Origin: Glandiceps talaboti
Taxonomy: Eukaryota > Hemichordata > Enteropneusta > Spengelidae
DNA length: 64,000 bases
Reading direction: 5' to 3'
Assembly (NCBI RefSeq): GCF_964340395.1
Contig: NC_135563.1
Location: 496,001-560,000, forward strand
Part shown: piece by piece, positions 1-11,007 of the stretch
Layout of the letters: every line of letters starts with the position of its first letter
Position numbering within the stretch: position 1 is the first letter of the stretch
Notes under the pieces: generated by a model
What the model was told of the DNA's origin: nothing
What the model saw: the letters and a program-made list of their open reading frames with translations, nothing else
Databases searched by the model: none
Translations under genes and position numbers: made by a program

Positions 1-140
1 TATTAACCAATACAATAGTTTATTTTACAAGTTTAGTTTTAGTCTACTAATTGATATGTTGCATGTAATATACCTAAGTTGGTAAATGTATTGATCAGTC
101 TTAATCGCAACATTGCTTTGTCTTGTATTATACAAATAAA

Positions 141-842
141 GGTGATACTAGAATGGTGTTGTTTTCATACCCCCACCACACACACATATTAATACAGTAC
201 TGGTGATACTAGAATGGCATTGTTTTCTTAACACCACCCCACCCCTGCACACGCACGCGCACGCGCACACACACAGGTGATACTAGAATGGCATTGTTTT
301 CATACCCCCACCCCACCCCACCCCACCACACACATACACAGGTGATACTAGAATGCTATTGTTTTCATACCCACCCCACCACACACATACACAGGTGATA
401 CTAGAATGGCATTGTTTTCATATACCCCCACCCCACCCCACCCCACCACACACATACACAGGTGATACTTTAGAATGGCATTGTATTCATACCCCCCCCC
501 CCCCACCCCACCACACACATACACAGGTGATACTAGAATGGCATTGTTTTCATACCCCCCACCCCACCCCACCCCACCACACACATACACAGGTGATACT
601 AGAATGGCAGTTTTCATACCCCCACCCCACCACACACATACACAGGTGATACTAGAATGGCATTGTTTTCATACCCCCCACCCCACCACACACATACACA
701 GGTGATACTAGAATGCTATTGTTTTCAACCCCCCCCCCCCACCACACACATACACAGGTGATACTAGAATGGCATTGTTTTCATACCCCCCACCCCACCA
801 CACACATACACAGGTGATACTAGAATTGCATTGTTTTTATTA
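141..842. repeat. Minisatellite, ~12 units of 52-76 bp
   Basis: About twelve units start with ggtgatactagaatgg and continue through attgttttcata into a C-rich, then CA-rich tract. Unit length varies (roughly 52-76 bp) because the CCCCA and CACA stretches differ in length. The opposite strand is GGGTG-rich. Open frames across it on both strands are repeat artefacts, since the peptides merely repeat. No gene is seen in the first 140 bases. Confidence 0.9.
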
Positions 843-926
843 CCCTATCCCCACCAAACCTTAGTTTAATTTTTCTCATTGTATACATGTATATTGTTTC
901 TGGCTTATTGAGTGTATTTCATTTAA

Positions 927-950
927 CCCCCCCCCCCCCCCCCCCCCCCC
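927..950. repeat. Poly-C tract (24 C)
   Basis: An uninterrupted run of C lies between an AT-rich stretch and the start of a dispersed repeat (tccaatgggctccatctgtc). Such runs are prone to slippage and to sequencing error, so the exact length is uncertain. Confidence 0.9.
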
Positions 951-1190
951 TCCAATGGGCTCCATCTGTCTGTCCGTCCGGATTCATTTCTTGGACATTC
1001 ATTGACTGATTTCTTCCAAACTTAGTAAATGGATAATGAACATATCCATATCAATTTGCTTTGGGATATGATGCAGTTTAGCCAACTTAGAGCCATTTTC
1101 ATTTGTTAACATGTCATTCGTCATTATATTGTCATAGGTGTAAAAAATATGAATTTGGTCAAAAACTTAAATCTCAGAAAATACTGTCAA
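951..1190 (+). mobile_element. Dispersed repeat fragment, 'gggctccatctgtctgtccg' family
   Basis: The segment is clearly related to 31434-31690: both carry gggctccatct, a degenerate tctgtccgtcc start, gattt-ctt-caaact, tttgctttgggatatg and agccattttt in the same order. No coding capacity is seen. I cannot assign a superfamily. It abuts the LINE fragment to its right. Confidence 0.6.
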
Positions 1191-1562
1191 TGAGACTAAA
1201 AATATTGACTCAGTGATATTGTTGACTGAAGTGTGATCTGGTAAGACATCTTTTTGAGGGTTACTGGGGTTATAGAGTGGAAAATATCTGAAATAGAGTC
1301 TTCTGGTTTGAGTTTTCAAGTATCAGTTTGTTGTAGTATGTTTGCTTTGCTTTCTGTAGGAGTTGATGTACATATTTGCCTTTCTCAAAGAAAATTTGTT
1401 TGTGAACTTCTAGTTTTGTGTTGCGCCATTGACGTTCAGCTGATCTTCGTCTCTTTTTTGCTTCATCAATCTCAGATGTATACCATTTAGTATTAGGCTT
1501 TACTGTAATTGTACATTGCTTTAAGGGTGCATGTTTATCCAGAATCTCTGAGAGATCAGTGA
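1185..1562 (-). pseudogene. Non-LTR retrotransposon fragment (endonuclease-RT linker region), decayed
   Basis: On the minus strand, an open stretch reads LDKHAPLKQCTITVKPNTKW, then WYTSEIDEAKKRRRSAER and QWRNTKLEVHKQI. This matches the linker typical of jockey/CR1/L2-type elements between endonuclease and reverse transcriptase, where 'hapl....v..r...pW...e....kr.rr..er.w' is a familiar pattern. After about residue 107 the frame stops, but homology-like text (DVLPDHTSVNNITESIF) continues in another frame towards 1190, so a frameshift has occurred. The left part of the fragment and all of the endonuclease are missing. It is a dead 5'- and 3'-truncated copy. A second RT remnant at 62.5-63.0 kb may be from a related element. 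Confidence 0.75.
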
Positions 1563-2155
1563 TACTAGGGCTAAAAATGTGTCTTTTGGTCAAAAATCTA
1601 TCAGAATTCCAAAACTACGGCAGAGATTGGGCTGAAATTTGTAAGCATTTTCTTAGGGGTGTTTTGATTAAGAATTTGTCATGAAAAGATGATACCATCA
1701 GTCATATGCAAATTAGGTCTAAAATGTGTCCTTTTTGTAAAAAATCTATCATTCCAAAATTACTGAGCCGGTTTGGTTGAAATTAAATGAGGATGCATCT
1801 TGGGGTGTGCAGATGAAGATATATTTACAACATGATGATCCCATCAACGATATGCAAATTAGGTCTAAAAGTCTCAATTTTGGTTTTAAAAAAAACTTGG
1901 TGGGGATGTTCGTGGAGATGTTATTCTGCAGTTACTAGTACAAAGTTCAAAACACAACTGGCTCTAGCAATCGTGACCACACCCTTAGCAACAGTGAAAT
2001 GATGATGCGTTGTACACAAAGATAACAATAAGGATGGATAGGTAACTTGCCACTGTGCTATTTTTTTCAATGATGTTCTGTTTTTGAAATATCTTGTTAA
2101 CCCAAATGTAATATTCTTTTCTCTCAAACAAAGGTGACTAAAACACTACTCAAGC
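1563..2155 (+). mobile_element. Dispersed repeat body, AGCACAACTG family (partial)
   Basis: It contains the recurrent blocks of this family: 'gtgtctttttggtcaaaaatc', 'gcagattgggctgaaatt', 'attaagaattgttcatgacatgatgat' and 'gatatgcaaattaggtctaaaa'. It then has a 'ctctagcaa...gaccacacccttagcaacag' block at about 1962-1998. The same blocks occur at 17.1-18.2, 32.7-33.5 and 58.2-59.9 kb. The copy lacks both terminal inverted repeats and has no coding capacity. Confidence 0.7.
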
Positions 2156-2190
2156 AGGTATATATATATTCCTATTTACCAATTTATTTC

Positions 2191-4026
2191 TATATGTAAT
2201 AGTCAAACATAAATCCCAATTTACATGTAATAGTCAAACATAAATCCCAATTTACATCTAATGGTCAAACATAAATCCCAATTTACATGTAATGGTCAAA
2301 CATAAATCCCAATTTACATGTAATGGTCAAACATAAATCCCAATTTACATGTAATGGTCAAACATAAATCCCAATTTACATGTAATGGTCAAACATAAAT
2401 CCCAATTTACATGTAATGGTCAAACATAAATCCCAATTTACATGTAATGGTCAAACATAAATCCCAATTTACATATAATGGTCAAACATAAATCCCAATT
2501 TATATGTAATGGTCAAACATAAATCCCAATTTACATGTAATGGTCAAACATAAATCCCAATTTACATGTAATGGTCAAACATAAATCCCAATTTACATCT
2601 AATGGTCAAACATAAATCCCAATTTACATGTAATGGTCAAACATAAATCCCAATTTACATGTAATGGTCAAACATAAATCCCAATTTACATGTAATGGTC
2701 AAACATAAATCCCAATTTACATGTAATGGTCAAACATAAATCCCAATTTACATGTAATGGTCAAACATAAATCCCAATTTACATGTAATGGTCAAACATA
2801 AATCCCAATTTACATCTAATGGTCAAACATAAATCCCAATTTATATGTAATGGTCAAACATAAATCCCAATTTATATGTAATGGTCAAACATAAATCCCA
2901 ATTTATATGTAATGGTCAAACATAAATCCCAATTTACATCTAATGGTCAAACATAAATCCCAATTTACATGTAATGGTCAAACATAAATCCCAATTTACA
3001 TGTAATAGTCAAACATAAATCCCAATTTACATGTAATAGTCAAACATAAATCCCAATTTACATGTAATAGTCAAACATAAATGCCAATTTACATCTAATG
3101 GTCAAACATAAATCCCAATTTACATGTAATGGTCAAACATAAATCCCAATTTACATGTAATGGTCAAACATAAATCCCAATTTACATGTAATGGTCAAAC
3201 ATAAATCCCAATTTACATGTAATAGTCAAACATAAATCCCAATTTACATATAATGGTCAAACATAAATCCCAATTTATATGTAATGGTCAAACATAAATC
3301 CCAATTTACATGTAATGGTCAAACATAAATCCCAATTTACATGTAATGGTCAAACATAAATCCCAATTTACATCTAATGGTCAAACATAAATCCCAATTT
3401 ACATGTAATGGTCAAACATAAATCCCAATTTACATGTAATGGTCAAACATAAATCCCAATTTACATGTAATGGTCAAACATAAATCCCAATTTACATGTA
3501 ATGGTCAAACATAAATCCCAATTTACATGTAATGGTCAAACATAAATCCCAATTTACATGTAATGGTCAAACATAAATCCCAATTTACATCTAATGGTCA
3601 AACATAAATCCCAATTTATATGTAATGGTCAAACATAAATCCCAATTTATATGTAATGGTCAAACATAAATCCCAATTTATATGTAATGGTCAAACATAA
3701 ATCCCAATTTACATCTAATGGTCAAACATAAATCCCAATTTACATGTAATGGTCAAACATAAATCCCAATTTACATGTAATAGTCAAACATAAATCCCAA
3801 TTTACATGTAATAGTCAAACATAAATCCCAATTTACATGTAATAGTCAAACATAAATGCCAATTTACATCTAATGGTCAAACATAAATCCCAATTTACAT
3901 GTAATGGTCAAACATAAATCCCAATTTACATGTAATGGTCAAACATAAATCCCAATTTACATGTAATGGTCAAACATAAATCCCAATTTACATGTAATGG
4001 TCAAACATAAATCCCAATTTACATGT
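2191..4026. repeat. Minisatellite, 31-bp unit, ~59 copies
   Basis: The consensus is tacatgtaatggtcaaacat followed by aaatcccaatt. Variants (tacatct, tatatgt, tacatat; agtc for ggtc; aatgcc for aatccc) recur in blocks. The rare aatgcc variant lies near 3081 and again near 3857, about 775 bp (25 units) apart with the same neighbouring variants, so part of the array has itself been duplicated. Confidence 0.95.
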
Positions 4027-4609
4027 ATAGCATATTTGTCCAGTGCAAGCATGAGACATATGTACCTCCCATGGATTAGTCAAATGGTAATGTAGCTTTA
4101 TGTAGTACATTAGAAACTTTATGTCTTGTGGTTTATTACTGGTATCCTATATGCAAATTTGTAATCTTGTGTTGTGTCTGTAAATATATCCATGGAGAGA
4201 GACAAAGAATGAATGTTGCAATTAGTTATAAAGCCCAGCACTCACGACAGCAATCGGCTAGCAAGCAAAATTTCTTTCATGACACTTTCCGTGCACCAAT
4301 TTCTTTTAATGAAATTTTCATCATTTATGCCCATAAGCCAAAAATCTAGCATGTTTGATAATTTTGGTCACTTGTGAAAAATTCCTCAACGTATGCTCCA
4401 AATGTGAATAAATGGCTCACGACTTTCTCTTAAGAGCACAATTGCGGAATTACAAAACGATTGAGCCCAGTCTGAAATCCAGATGAGTATTTTTACGTCA
4501 GTAATGACAGTATTTTCATGATTTTAAAAATGAGAGGAATCAGCGTCAGGAAATTGCCACTAGTAAAATTTCGCTCATGTGTGCCAGGCTTTAGTACTTT
4601 GTGATACCA
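4027..4609. other. Unique AT-rich sequence, no gene seen
   Basis: No splice-bounded open frame, repeat or transposon end could be supported here. Short open frames in it lack any recognisable composition or domain. Confidence 0.5.
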
Positions 4610-7600
4610 AGTATCAAAATAACAGATACCACACCCCATACTAGAATTATTGATAGCTTCATAGCCAGTATCAAAATAACAGATATCACACCCCGTACTA
4701 GAATTATTGATAGCTTCATAGCCAGTACCCCGTACTAGAGTTATTGATAGCTTCATAGCCAGTACCCCGTACTAGAATTATTGATAGCTTCATAGCCAGT
4801 ATCGAAATAACAGATATCACACCCCGTACTAGAATTATTGATAGCTTCATATCCAGTACCAAAATAACAGATATCACATCCTGTACTAGAATTATTGATA
4901 GCTTCATAGCCAGTATCAAAATAACAGATATCACAACCCGTACTAGAATTATTGATAGCTTCATAGCCAGTATCAAAATAACAGATATCACACCCCGTAC
5001 TAGAATTATTGATAACTTCATAGCCAGTATCAAAATAACATATCACAACCCGTACTAGAATTATTGATAGCTTCATAGCCAGTATCGAAATAACAGATAT
5101 CACAACCTGTAGTAGAATTATTGATATTATAGCTTCATAGCCAGTATCGAAATAACATATATTACACCCCGTACTAGAATTATTGATAGTTTCATAGCCA
5201 GTATCGAAATAACAGATATTACACCTCGTACTAGAATTATTGGTAACTTCATAGCCAATACCCCGTACTAGAATTATTGATAGCTTCATAGCCAGTATCG
5301 AAATAACAGATATCACACCCCATACTAGAATTATTGATAACATCATAGCCAGTATCGAAATAACAGATATCACACCCGTACTAGAATTATTGATAGCTTC
5401 ATGGCCAGTATCGAAATAACAGATATCACACCCCGTACTAGAATTATTGATAGCTTCATAGCCAGTATCAAAATAACAGATATCACACCCCGTACTAGAA
5501 TTATTGATAGCTTCATAGCCAGTATCAAAATAAGAGATATCACACCCCGTACTAGAATTATTGATAGCTTCATAGCCAGTATCAAAATAACAGATATCAC
5601 ACCCCGTACTAGAATTATTGATAGCTTCATAGCCAGTATCAAAATAACAGATATCACACCCCGTACTAGAATTATTGATAGCTTCATAGCCAGTATCAAA
5701 ATAACAGATATCACACCCCGTACTAGAATTATTGATAGCTTCATAGCCAGTATCAAAATAACAGATATCACACCCCTTACTAGAATTATTTATAGCTTCA
5801 TAGCCAGTATCAAAATAACAGATATCACACCCCGTACTAGAATTATTGATAGCTTCATAGCCAATATCGAAATAACAGATATCACACCCGTACTAGAGTT
5901 ATTGATAGCTTCATAGCCAGTATCGAAATAACAGATATTATAGATATTACACCCCGTACTAGAATTATTGATAGCTTCATAGCCAGTATCAAAATAACAG
6001 ATATCACACCCGTACTAGAATTATTGATAGCTTCATAGCCAGTATCAAAATAACAGATATCACACCCCGTACTAGAATTATTGATAGCTTCATAGCCAGT
6101 ATCGAAATAACAGATATCACACCCCGTACTAGAGTTATTGATAGCTTCATAGCCAGTATCGAAATAACAGATATAACACCCCGTACTAGAGTTATTGATA
6201 GCTTCATAGCCAGTATCGAAATAACAGATATAACACCCCGTACTAGAGTTATTGATAGTTTCATAGCCAGTATCAAAATAACAGATATCACACCCCGTAC
6301 TAGAGTTATTGATAGCTTCATAGCCAGTATCGAAATAACAGATATAACACCCCGTACTAGAGTTATTGATAGCTTCATAGCCAGTATCGAAATAACAGAT
6401 ATCACACCCCGTACTAGAGTTATTGATAGCTTCATAGCCAGTATCGAAATAACAGATATCACACCCCGTACTAGAATTATTGATAGCTTCATAGCCAGTA
6501 TCAAAATAACAGATATCACACCTTGTACTAGAATTATTGATAACTTCATAGCCAGTATCGAAATAACAGATATCACACCCCGTACTAGAATTATTGATAG
6601 CTTCATAGCCAGTATCGAAATAACAGATATCACACCCCGTACTAGCATTATTGATAGCTTCATAGCCAGTATCGAAATAACAGATATTACACCCCGTACT
6701 AGAATTATTGATAGCTTCATAGCCAGTATCAAAATAACAGATATCACACCCCGTACTAGAATTATTGATAGCTTCATAGCCAGTATCAAAATAACAGATA
6801 TCACACCCCGTACTAGAATTATTGATAGCTTCATAGCCAGTATCGAAATAACAGATATCACACCCCGTACTAGAATTATTGATAGCTTCATAGCCAGTAT
6901 CAAAATAACAGATATCACACCCCGTACTAGAGTTATTGATAGCTTCATAGCCAGTATCGAAATAACAGATATCACACCCCGTACTAGAATTATTGATAAC
7001 TTCATAGCCAGTATCGAAATAACAGATATCACACCCCGTACTAGAATTATTGATAGCTTCATAGCCAGTATCGAAATAACAGATATCACACCCCGTACTA
7101 GAATTATTGATAGCTTCATAGCCAGTATCGAAATAACAGATATTACACCCCGTACTAGAATTATTGATAGCTTCATAGCCAGTACCCCGTACTAGAATTA
7201 TTGATAGCTTCATAGCCAGTATCAAAATAACAGATATCACACCCCGTACTAGAATTATTGATAGCTTCATAGCCAGTATCAAAATAACAGATATCACCCC
7301 CGTACTAGAATTATTGATAGCTTCATAGCCAGTATCGAAATAACAGATATCACACCCTGTACTAGAATTATTGATAGCTTCATAGCCAGTATCAAAATAA
7401 CAGATATCACACCCCGTACTAGAATTATTGATGGCTTCATAGCCAGTATCGAAATAACAGATATCACACCCCGTACTAGAATTATTGATAGCTTCATAGC
7501 CAGTATCGAAATAACAGATATCACACCCCGTACTAGAATTATTGATAGCTTCATAGCCAGTATCAAAATAACAGATATCACACCCCGTACTAGAATTATT

Positions 7601-7687
7601 GATAGCTTCATAGCCAGTATCGAAATAACAGATATCACACCCCGTACTAGAATTATTGATAGCTTCATAGCCAGTATCAAAATAACA
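4610..7687. repeat. Minisatellite, 57-bp unit, ~54 copies
   Basis: Each unit reads tattgatagcttcatagcca, then gtatc(g/a)aaataacagatatc, then acaccccgtactagaat. Some units are internally deleted (for example near 4725, 4765, 5260 and 7182, where the ataacagatatc part is missing). Because 57 is divisible by three and several frames lack stops, long open frames (up to 638 codons on the minus strand) arise. Variation between units falls evenly over codon positions, so these are not treated as genes. The right end runs directly into a transposon tail at 7688. Confidence 0.95.
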
Positions 7688-7825
7688 ACTGATCACATAT
7701 ATTGCAAAGATAACAGGGTTGGATAGGCAACTGAATAGTCTTTCAGCAAGTGAACACCTATACCTACATGTAGCCTGGATCACCATGTGGGTAAACATTT
7801 TTAAAACTGCTACGCCATTTTGCTA
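7688..7825 (+). mobile_element. 3' tail of an AGCACAACTG-family element
   Basis: 'gatcacatatattgcaaagataacagggttggataggcaactg...agcaagtgaacacctat...gtgggtaaacatttttaaaac' matches the tails at 18.15-18.25, 33.4-33.5, 34.39-34.49 and 44.05-44.16 kb. The final gtacagttgtgct inverted repeat is degenerate here (ctgctacgccatttt). The 57-bp minisatellite to its left therefore appears to have grown inside or against this element. Confidence 0.65.
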
Positions 7826-8208
7826 TTTTTTATGTATTCCATATGACAGTGTTTATAGTACTACCCATAGTAATAAAACATTATTCCACACTATGAACCA
7901 ATTTATGTATTCCATAGCTGATAAAGCAATCTTTTGTAAAGTCCCAAAATTTACATAAATTTGCCATTATTATGGGCTTTTTATAAATTTCCTTAACTTT
8001 CCACTAGAATATTGAATGCTAATTGCTCATTACTTGCACATGTGCAGCTTAAATGGCAAAAACACAATTATAAGAGAGAGGATTTTAAAACAACAATCAT
8101 TTTTGTTGTCAGTCAAATGCCAAGTGTGTAACTTTTGACAGAAGAGGACACACATTATTAACAGTAGCAGCTACTTCTGATTAGTGACACAACACCAGTC
8201 GAGTTATA
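7826..8208. other. Sequence upstream of candidate first exon
   Basis: AT-rich and non-repetitive. If 8209 is the true start codon, this would hold the 5' UTR and possibly the promoter of the coiled-coil gene. An attataag box at about 8066-8073 is TATA-like but such strings are common at this base composition. An in-frame TGA at 8185-8187 precedes the ATG by 24 nt. Confidence 0.3.
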
Positions 8209-8268
8209 ATGGAGCAGGAAGGAGCTGGGAATGATGGAAACAGTATTCTGTGGATTGGTGTAAGACAG
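8209..8268 (+). CDS. Coiled-coil gene, candidate first coding exon
   Basis: The exon opens with ATG and reads MEQEGAGNDGNSILWIGVRQ (20 codons) up to a CAG|gtatct donor, ending in phase 0, which is the phase of every downstream exon. An in-frame TGA lies 24 nt upstream, so if this exon is used the ATG is the natural start. The context is only fair (A at -3, G at +4). Against it: the peptide is not coiled-coil like, it is short, and no promoter is recognisable. A competing donor (gtgtaa, inside the GVR codons) would give a different phase and is less likely. The next exon begins 2.5 kb downstream. Confidence 0.5.
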
Positions 8269-9133
8269 GTATCTAAAGACCTCTGTAAGATGTCCTGTCT
8301 TAGTCAATTTACTATTACATACGTGTCGTAATACTCCTGTGTTGACATATATTCTTTCAATTTGGCAAACCAGAAGAAATTTACCACTTTATTTGAAAAT
8401 CAAATATGCACAAAACTATGTGACAAAAGCTTGACTGTTCTTTTCCTTTTGAAATCATCAAAGAAAGTTGGGGTTCACGTCTTATTTTCAACCTTAATTT
8501 TTCCCGTAGAACTAGCATATTGTATGTGTTATGTTGACATTTTAACTCTAATAAGGATGCATTTTAGGATAATTTTGTTCTCTATTCAAAAAGATTGCAC
8601 AATGACCCTTCATCTGAATTACTCAGTGTGTAAGTTGTAGACATTCTGAAATCAACTCCCTGCATGTACTGTGATTTCAATTACTTTCAAAGGCCATATT
8701 TTTTGTTCACTTTCTAATGGAATAAAGTGGAACTCAATTCAATTACATTCAATATCATGATCATAGAAAACATTTTGTCAAAATATGTTGATGTAACAGT
8801 ATTTTCTTATTTTAACCGAGAACATGTGTTGTTATTTAATTAACATCAAAAGTGAAAGACTTATTTCTAAGGCACATACCATGTATAGAAGGAGCATTTC
8901 ACTGTAGTTGGTATAGTACTCTTACATGTATGTGTCTCATAAGCTAGATTTTCAAAAATAGTGAGTTGTGTAAATCACATATCAAAATACTGATGTTATC
9001 TCAAGGTAAGGCATATAAAGATGTCATTTTTTGTATCCCCATAATTGTGTAATAGATTTACCCTTTTCATAGAAAACTTAAAATAATATAACCTAAATTC
9101 AAACATTTTCCTGTGACCTCTACAGTCTTAATT
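8269..9133 (+). other. Intron sequence, no feature seen
   Basis: AT-rich, non-repetitive sequence between candidate exon 1 and a dispersed element. No further exon with matching phase and splice sites was found. Confidence 0.5.
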
Positions 9134-9929
9134 AGTCCCTGCCGGACGAAGTCCGGGACAGGGACTTATGGATTGGGTTCTGTCTGTCCGTCCTTCTGTC
9201 CGTCCACAGCCGTTTCTTGGAGATGCTTGGACCGATTTTTTTCAAACTTGGTACAGGGGCAACATACAATGGCATGCATATGGACATCAATTTGTTTCAT
9301 GATATTATCCAATATGGCCGCCTAGCAGCCATTTTGTTTGCAAATTTTCCCTGTCTAAAGCCATAACTTATACATACTTGAACAGATCTCATTCAAAGTT
9401 GGTATTAGGACAGTGTTCTATGACATATATGTGCATATTCATTGTTGTCATGACACGATCCAATATGGCCGCCTAGCAGCCATTTTGTTTGTGAATTTTC
9501 CATGTCCAAAGCCATAACTCAGACATGCTTAAATAGATCTCATTCAAAGTTGGTATTAGGACAGTGTTCTATAACATACATGTGCATATCCATTTTCATC
9601 GTGATACGATCCAATATGGCTGCCTGGCAGCCATTTTGTTTGTGAATTTTCCATGTCCAAAGCCATAACTCAGACATGCTTGAACAGATCTCATTCAAAG
9701 TTGGTATTAGGACAGTGTTCTATGACATACATGTGCATATCCATTTTCGTCGTAATACGATACCCCATACCCGAGCCATCCTTTATTGTTGTAGGCATGT
9801 TCCATGCAGACACAACATATCTAAGTCTGTTTGATTTAGGTTCACAAGTGTTGTTGCGTGATCAGAGTAGTGATAATTCCTTAAAACCCAATGATAGCGG
9901 GGACTATGTCATTCTCAATGATTTGTTAA
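9134..9929 (+). mobile_element. Non-autonomous element with 5' hairpin and internal ~151-bp tandem units (family D, copy 1)
   Basis: It starts with an imperfect hairpin (AGTCCCTGCCGGAC gaa GTCCGGGACAGGGACT), followed by a tctgtccgtcc run. It then has three tandem units of about 151 bp, each containing 'ccaatatggc(c/t)gcct.gcagcc' and 'cattcaaagttggtattagg'. It ends with 'actatgtcattctcaatgatttgttaa'. Copies with the same two ends are at 37908-38947 (five units) and 49095-49842 (no hairpin). It has no protein-coding capacity, and the frames open across it are repetitive. It lies in the intron between candidate exons 1 and 2. Confidence 0.75.
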
Positions 9930-10780
9930 TTTATACATTACTTCCCTGACAGTACAGTGTATATACCATATATAAAGATAGTGTTACATAATTTATATAA
10001 TAATATACATATGGTATAATCATAGATGTAACAGAACTCACAGAGCAAACCTATGTCATCTGATTCCACTCAGAAATTTGTTTAAATCTCAGCATAAGAA
10101 AATGAATTCCTATACAAGTGAAGATGGGTGGGTGTCTTGGATGAGTTGTCAGAAAGTGTGAGTGGACACATGGGCCTACCTATTTCGGTTGTGATCCTAT
10201 CAAATGTCATATGTTCCATGCATTAATCTTGGATTGATGTATTCAAATATAGGTCAACAAGTAGAACTGAATTATTTATGATCAAGAATATTTACAAACT
10301 TGAACCACTTATGTGTTGGTTACCTGCATACACAAACCATTCACTTCTCTATATCTCCGCTGAGTAAGCACGTAAGTGCTCTGTTAAACATAGACAATAT
10401 TGTGTATGGTTTAAACCTCTGGAATAAATGCCTCAGTTGTTCCTCTGACAACACAGTTGTGAAGGGTGTCTTGTTTTTACAACCATTGGCCACCTGTACT
10501 TGTACAGTGCTCTTGTTTGGTTTCAACACTAAAATTTGGGTATTACTTCCATATCTGCATATACCTATTACATTATGTGTATTGCCTTGGAACTTGTCCA
10601 ATGTTTTTCTGTGTTTTCTGTGTCCCTGTGTTAACCTGAGTAGCTGTGTCCTATTTACATGATGTTTGCATGATACTGATACCTGATACTTGGCATGGTA
10701 TAATTGGTGCTAGCCATATATGCACTCATCATTGCAAAGAAGAATGAAAGCAACTCATGGATTTCTCTGACTTTTTGCAG
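9930..10780 (+). other. Intron sequence, no feature seen
   Basis: Unique AT-rich sequence leading to the exon-2 acceptor. A frame open from about 10300 to 10662 has no recognisable domain and no splice context linking it to the neighbouring exons, so it is not called. Confidence 0.5.
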
Positions 10781-10834
10781 GATATGTCCGTTGGGGAGAT
10801 AAAGCAGAAATTAGAAGCACTTGAAAAGGACAAG
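10781..10834 (+). CDS. Coiled-coil gene, exon 2
   Basis: The exon has a strong acceptor (ctctgactttttgcag) and a perfect donor (AAG|gtaagt). Its 54 nt read DMSVGEIKQKLEALEKDK in phase 0. The heptad-like spacing of I, L and L among charged residues is typical of a coiled coil. It follows candidate exon 1 in phase and is separated from exon 3 by a 13-kb intron dominated by two minisatellites. The product is unidentified: a cytoskeletal, centrosomal or Golgi-type scaffold would fit, but nothing in the sequence decides. Confidence 0.75.
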
Positions 10835-11007
10835 GTAAGTGGATTTTTGGCAATTGTTTCCAAGTGTATATATACTGAATAACAATAGATATTTATTTGC
10901 ACAGTAGTCACACTTTGCTATTGCAAATATTTCATCAGAATTTCAGGTTCCTCAATACTAGTGATTTGGTCCAACCTTCATTAAATTTGTCAATATTGTG
11001 TCGCTAA

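Noticed and set aside
2191-4026. CRISPR array (regular short repeats)
   Set aside because: Units are contiguous with no unique spacers, and the DNA is animal.
5882-7798. 638-codon minus-strand open frame over the 57-bp array
   Set aside because: The unit is a multiple of three and lacks stops; the frame starts in a transposon tail, shifts with internal unit deletions, and has rival open frames.
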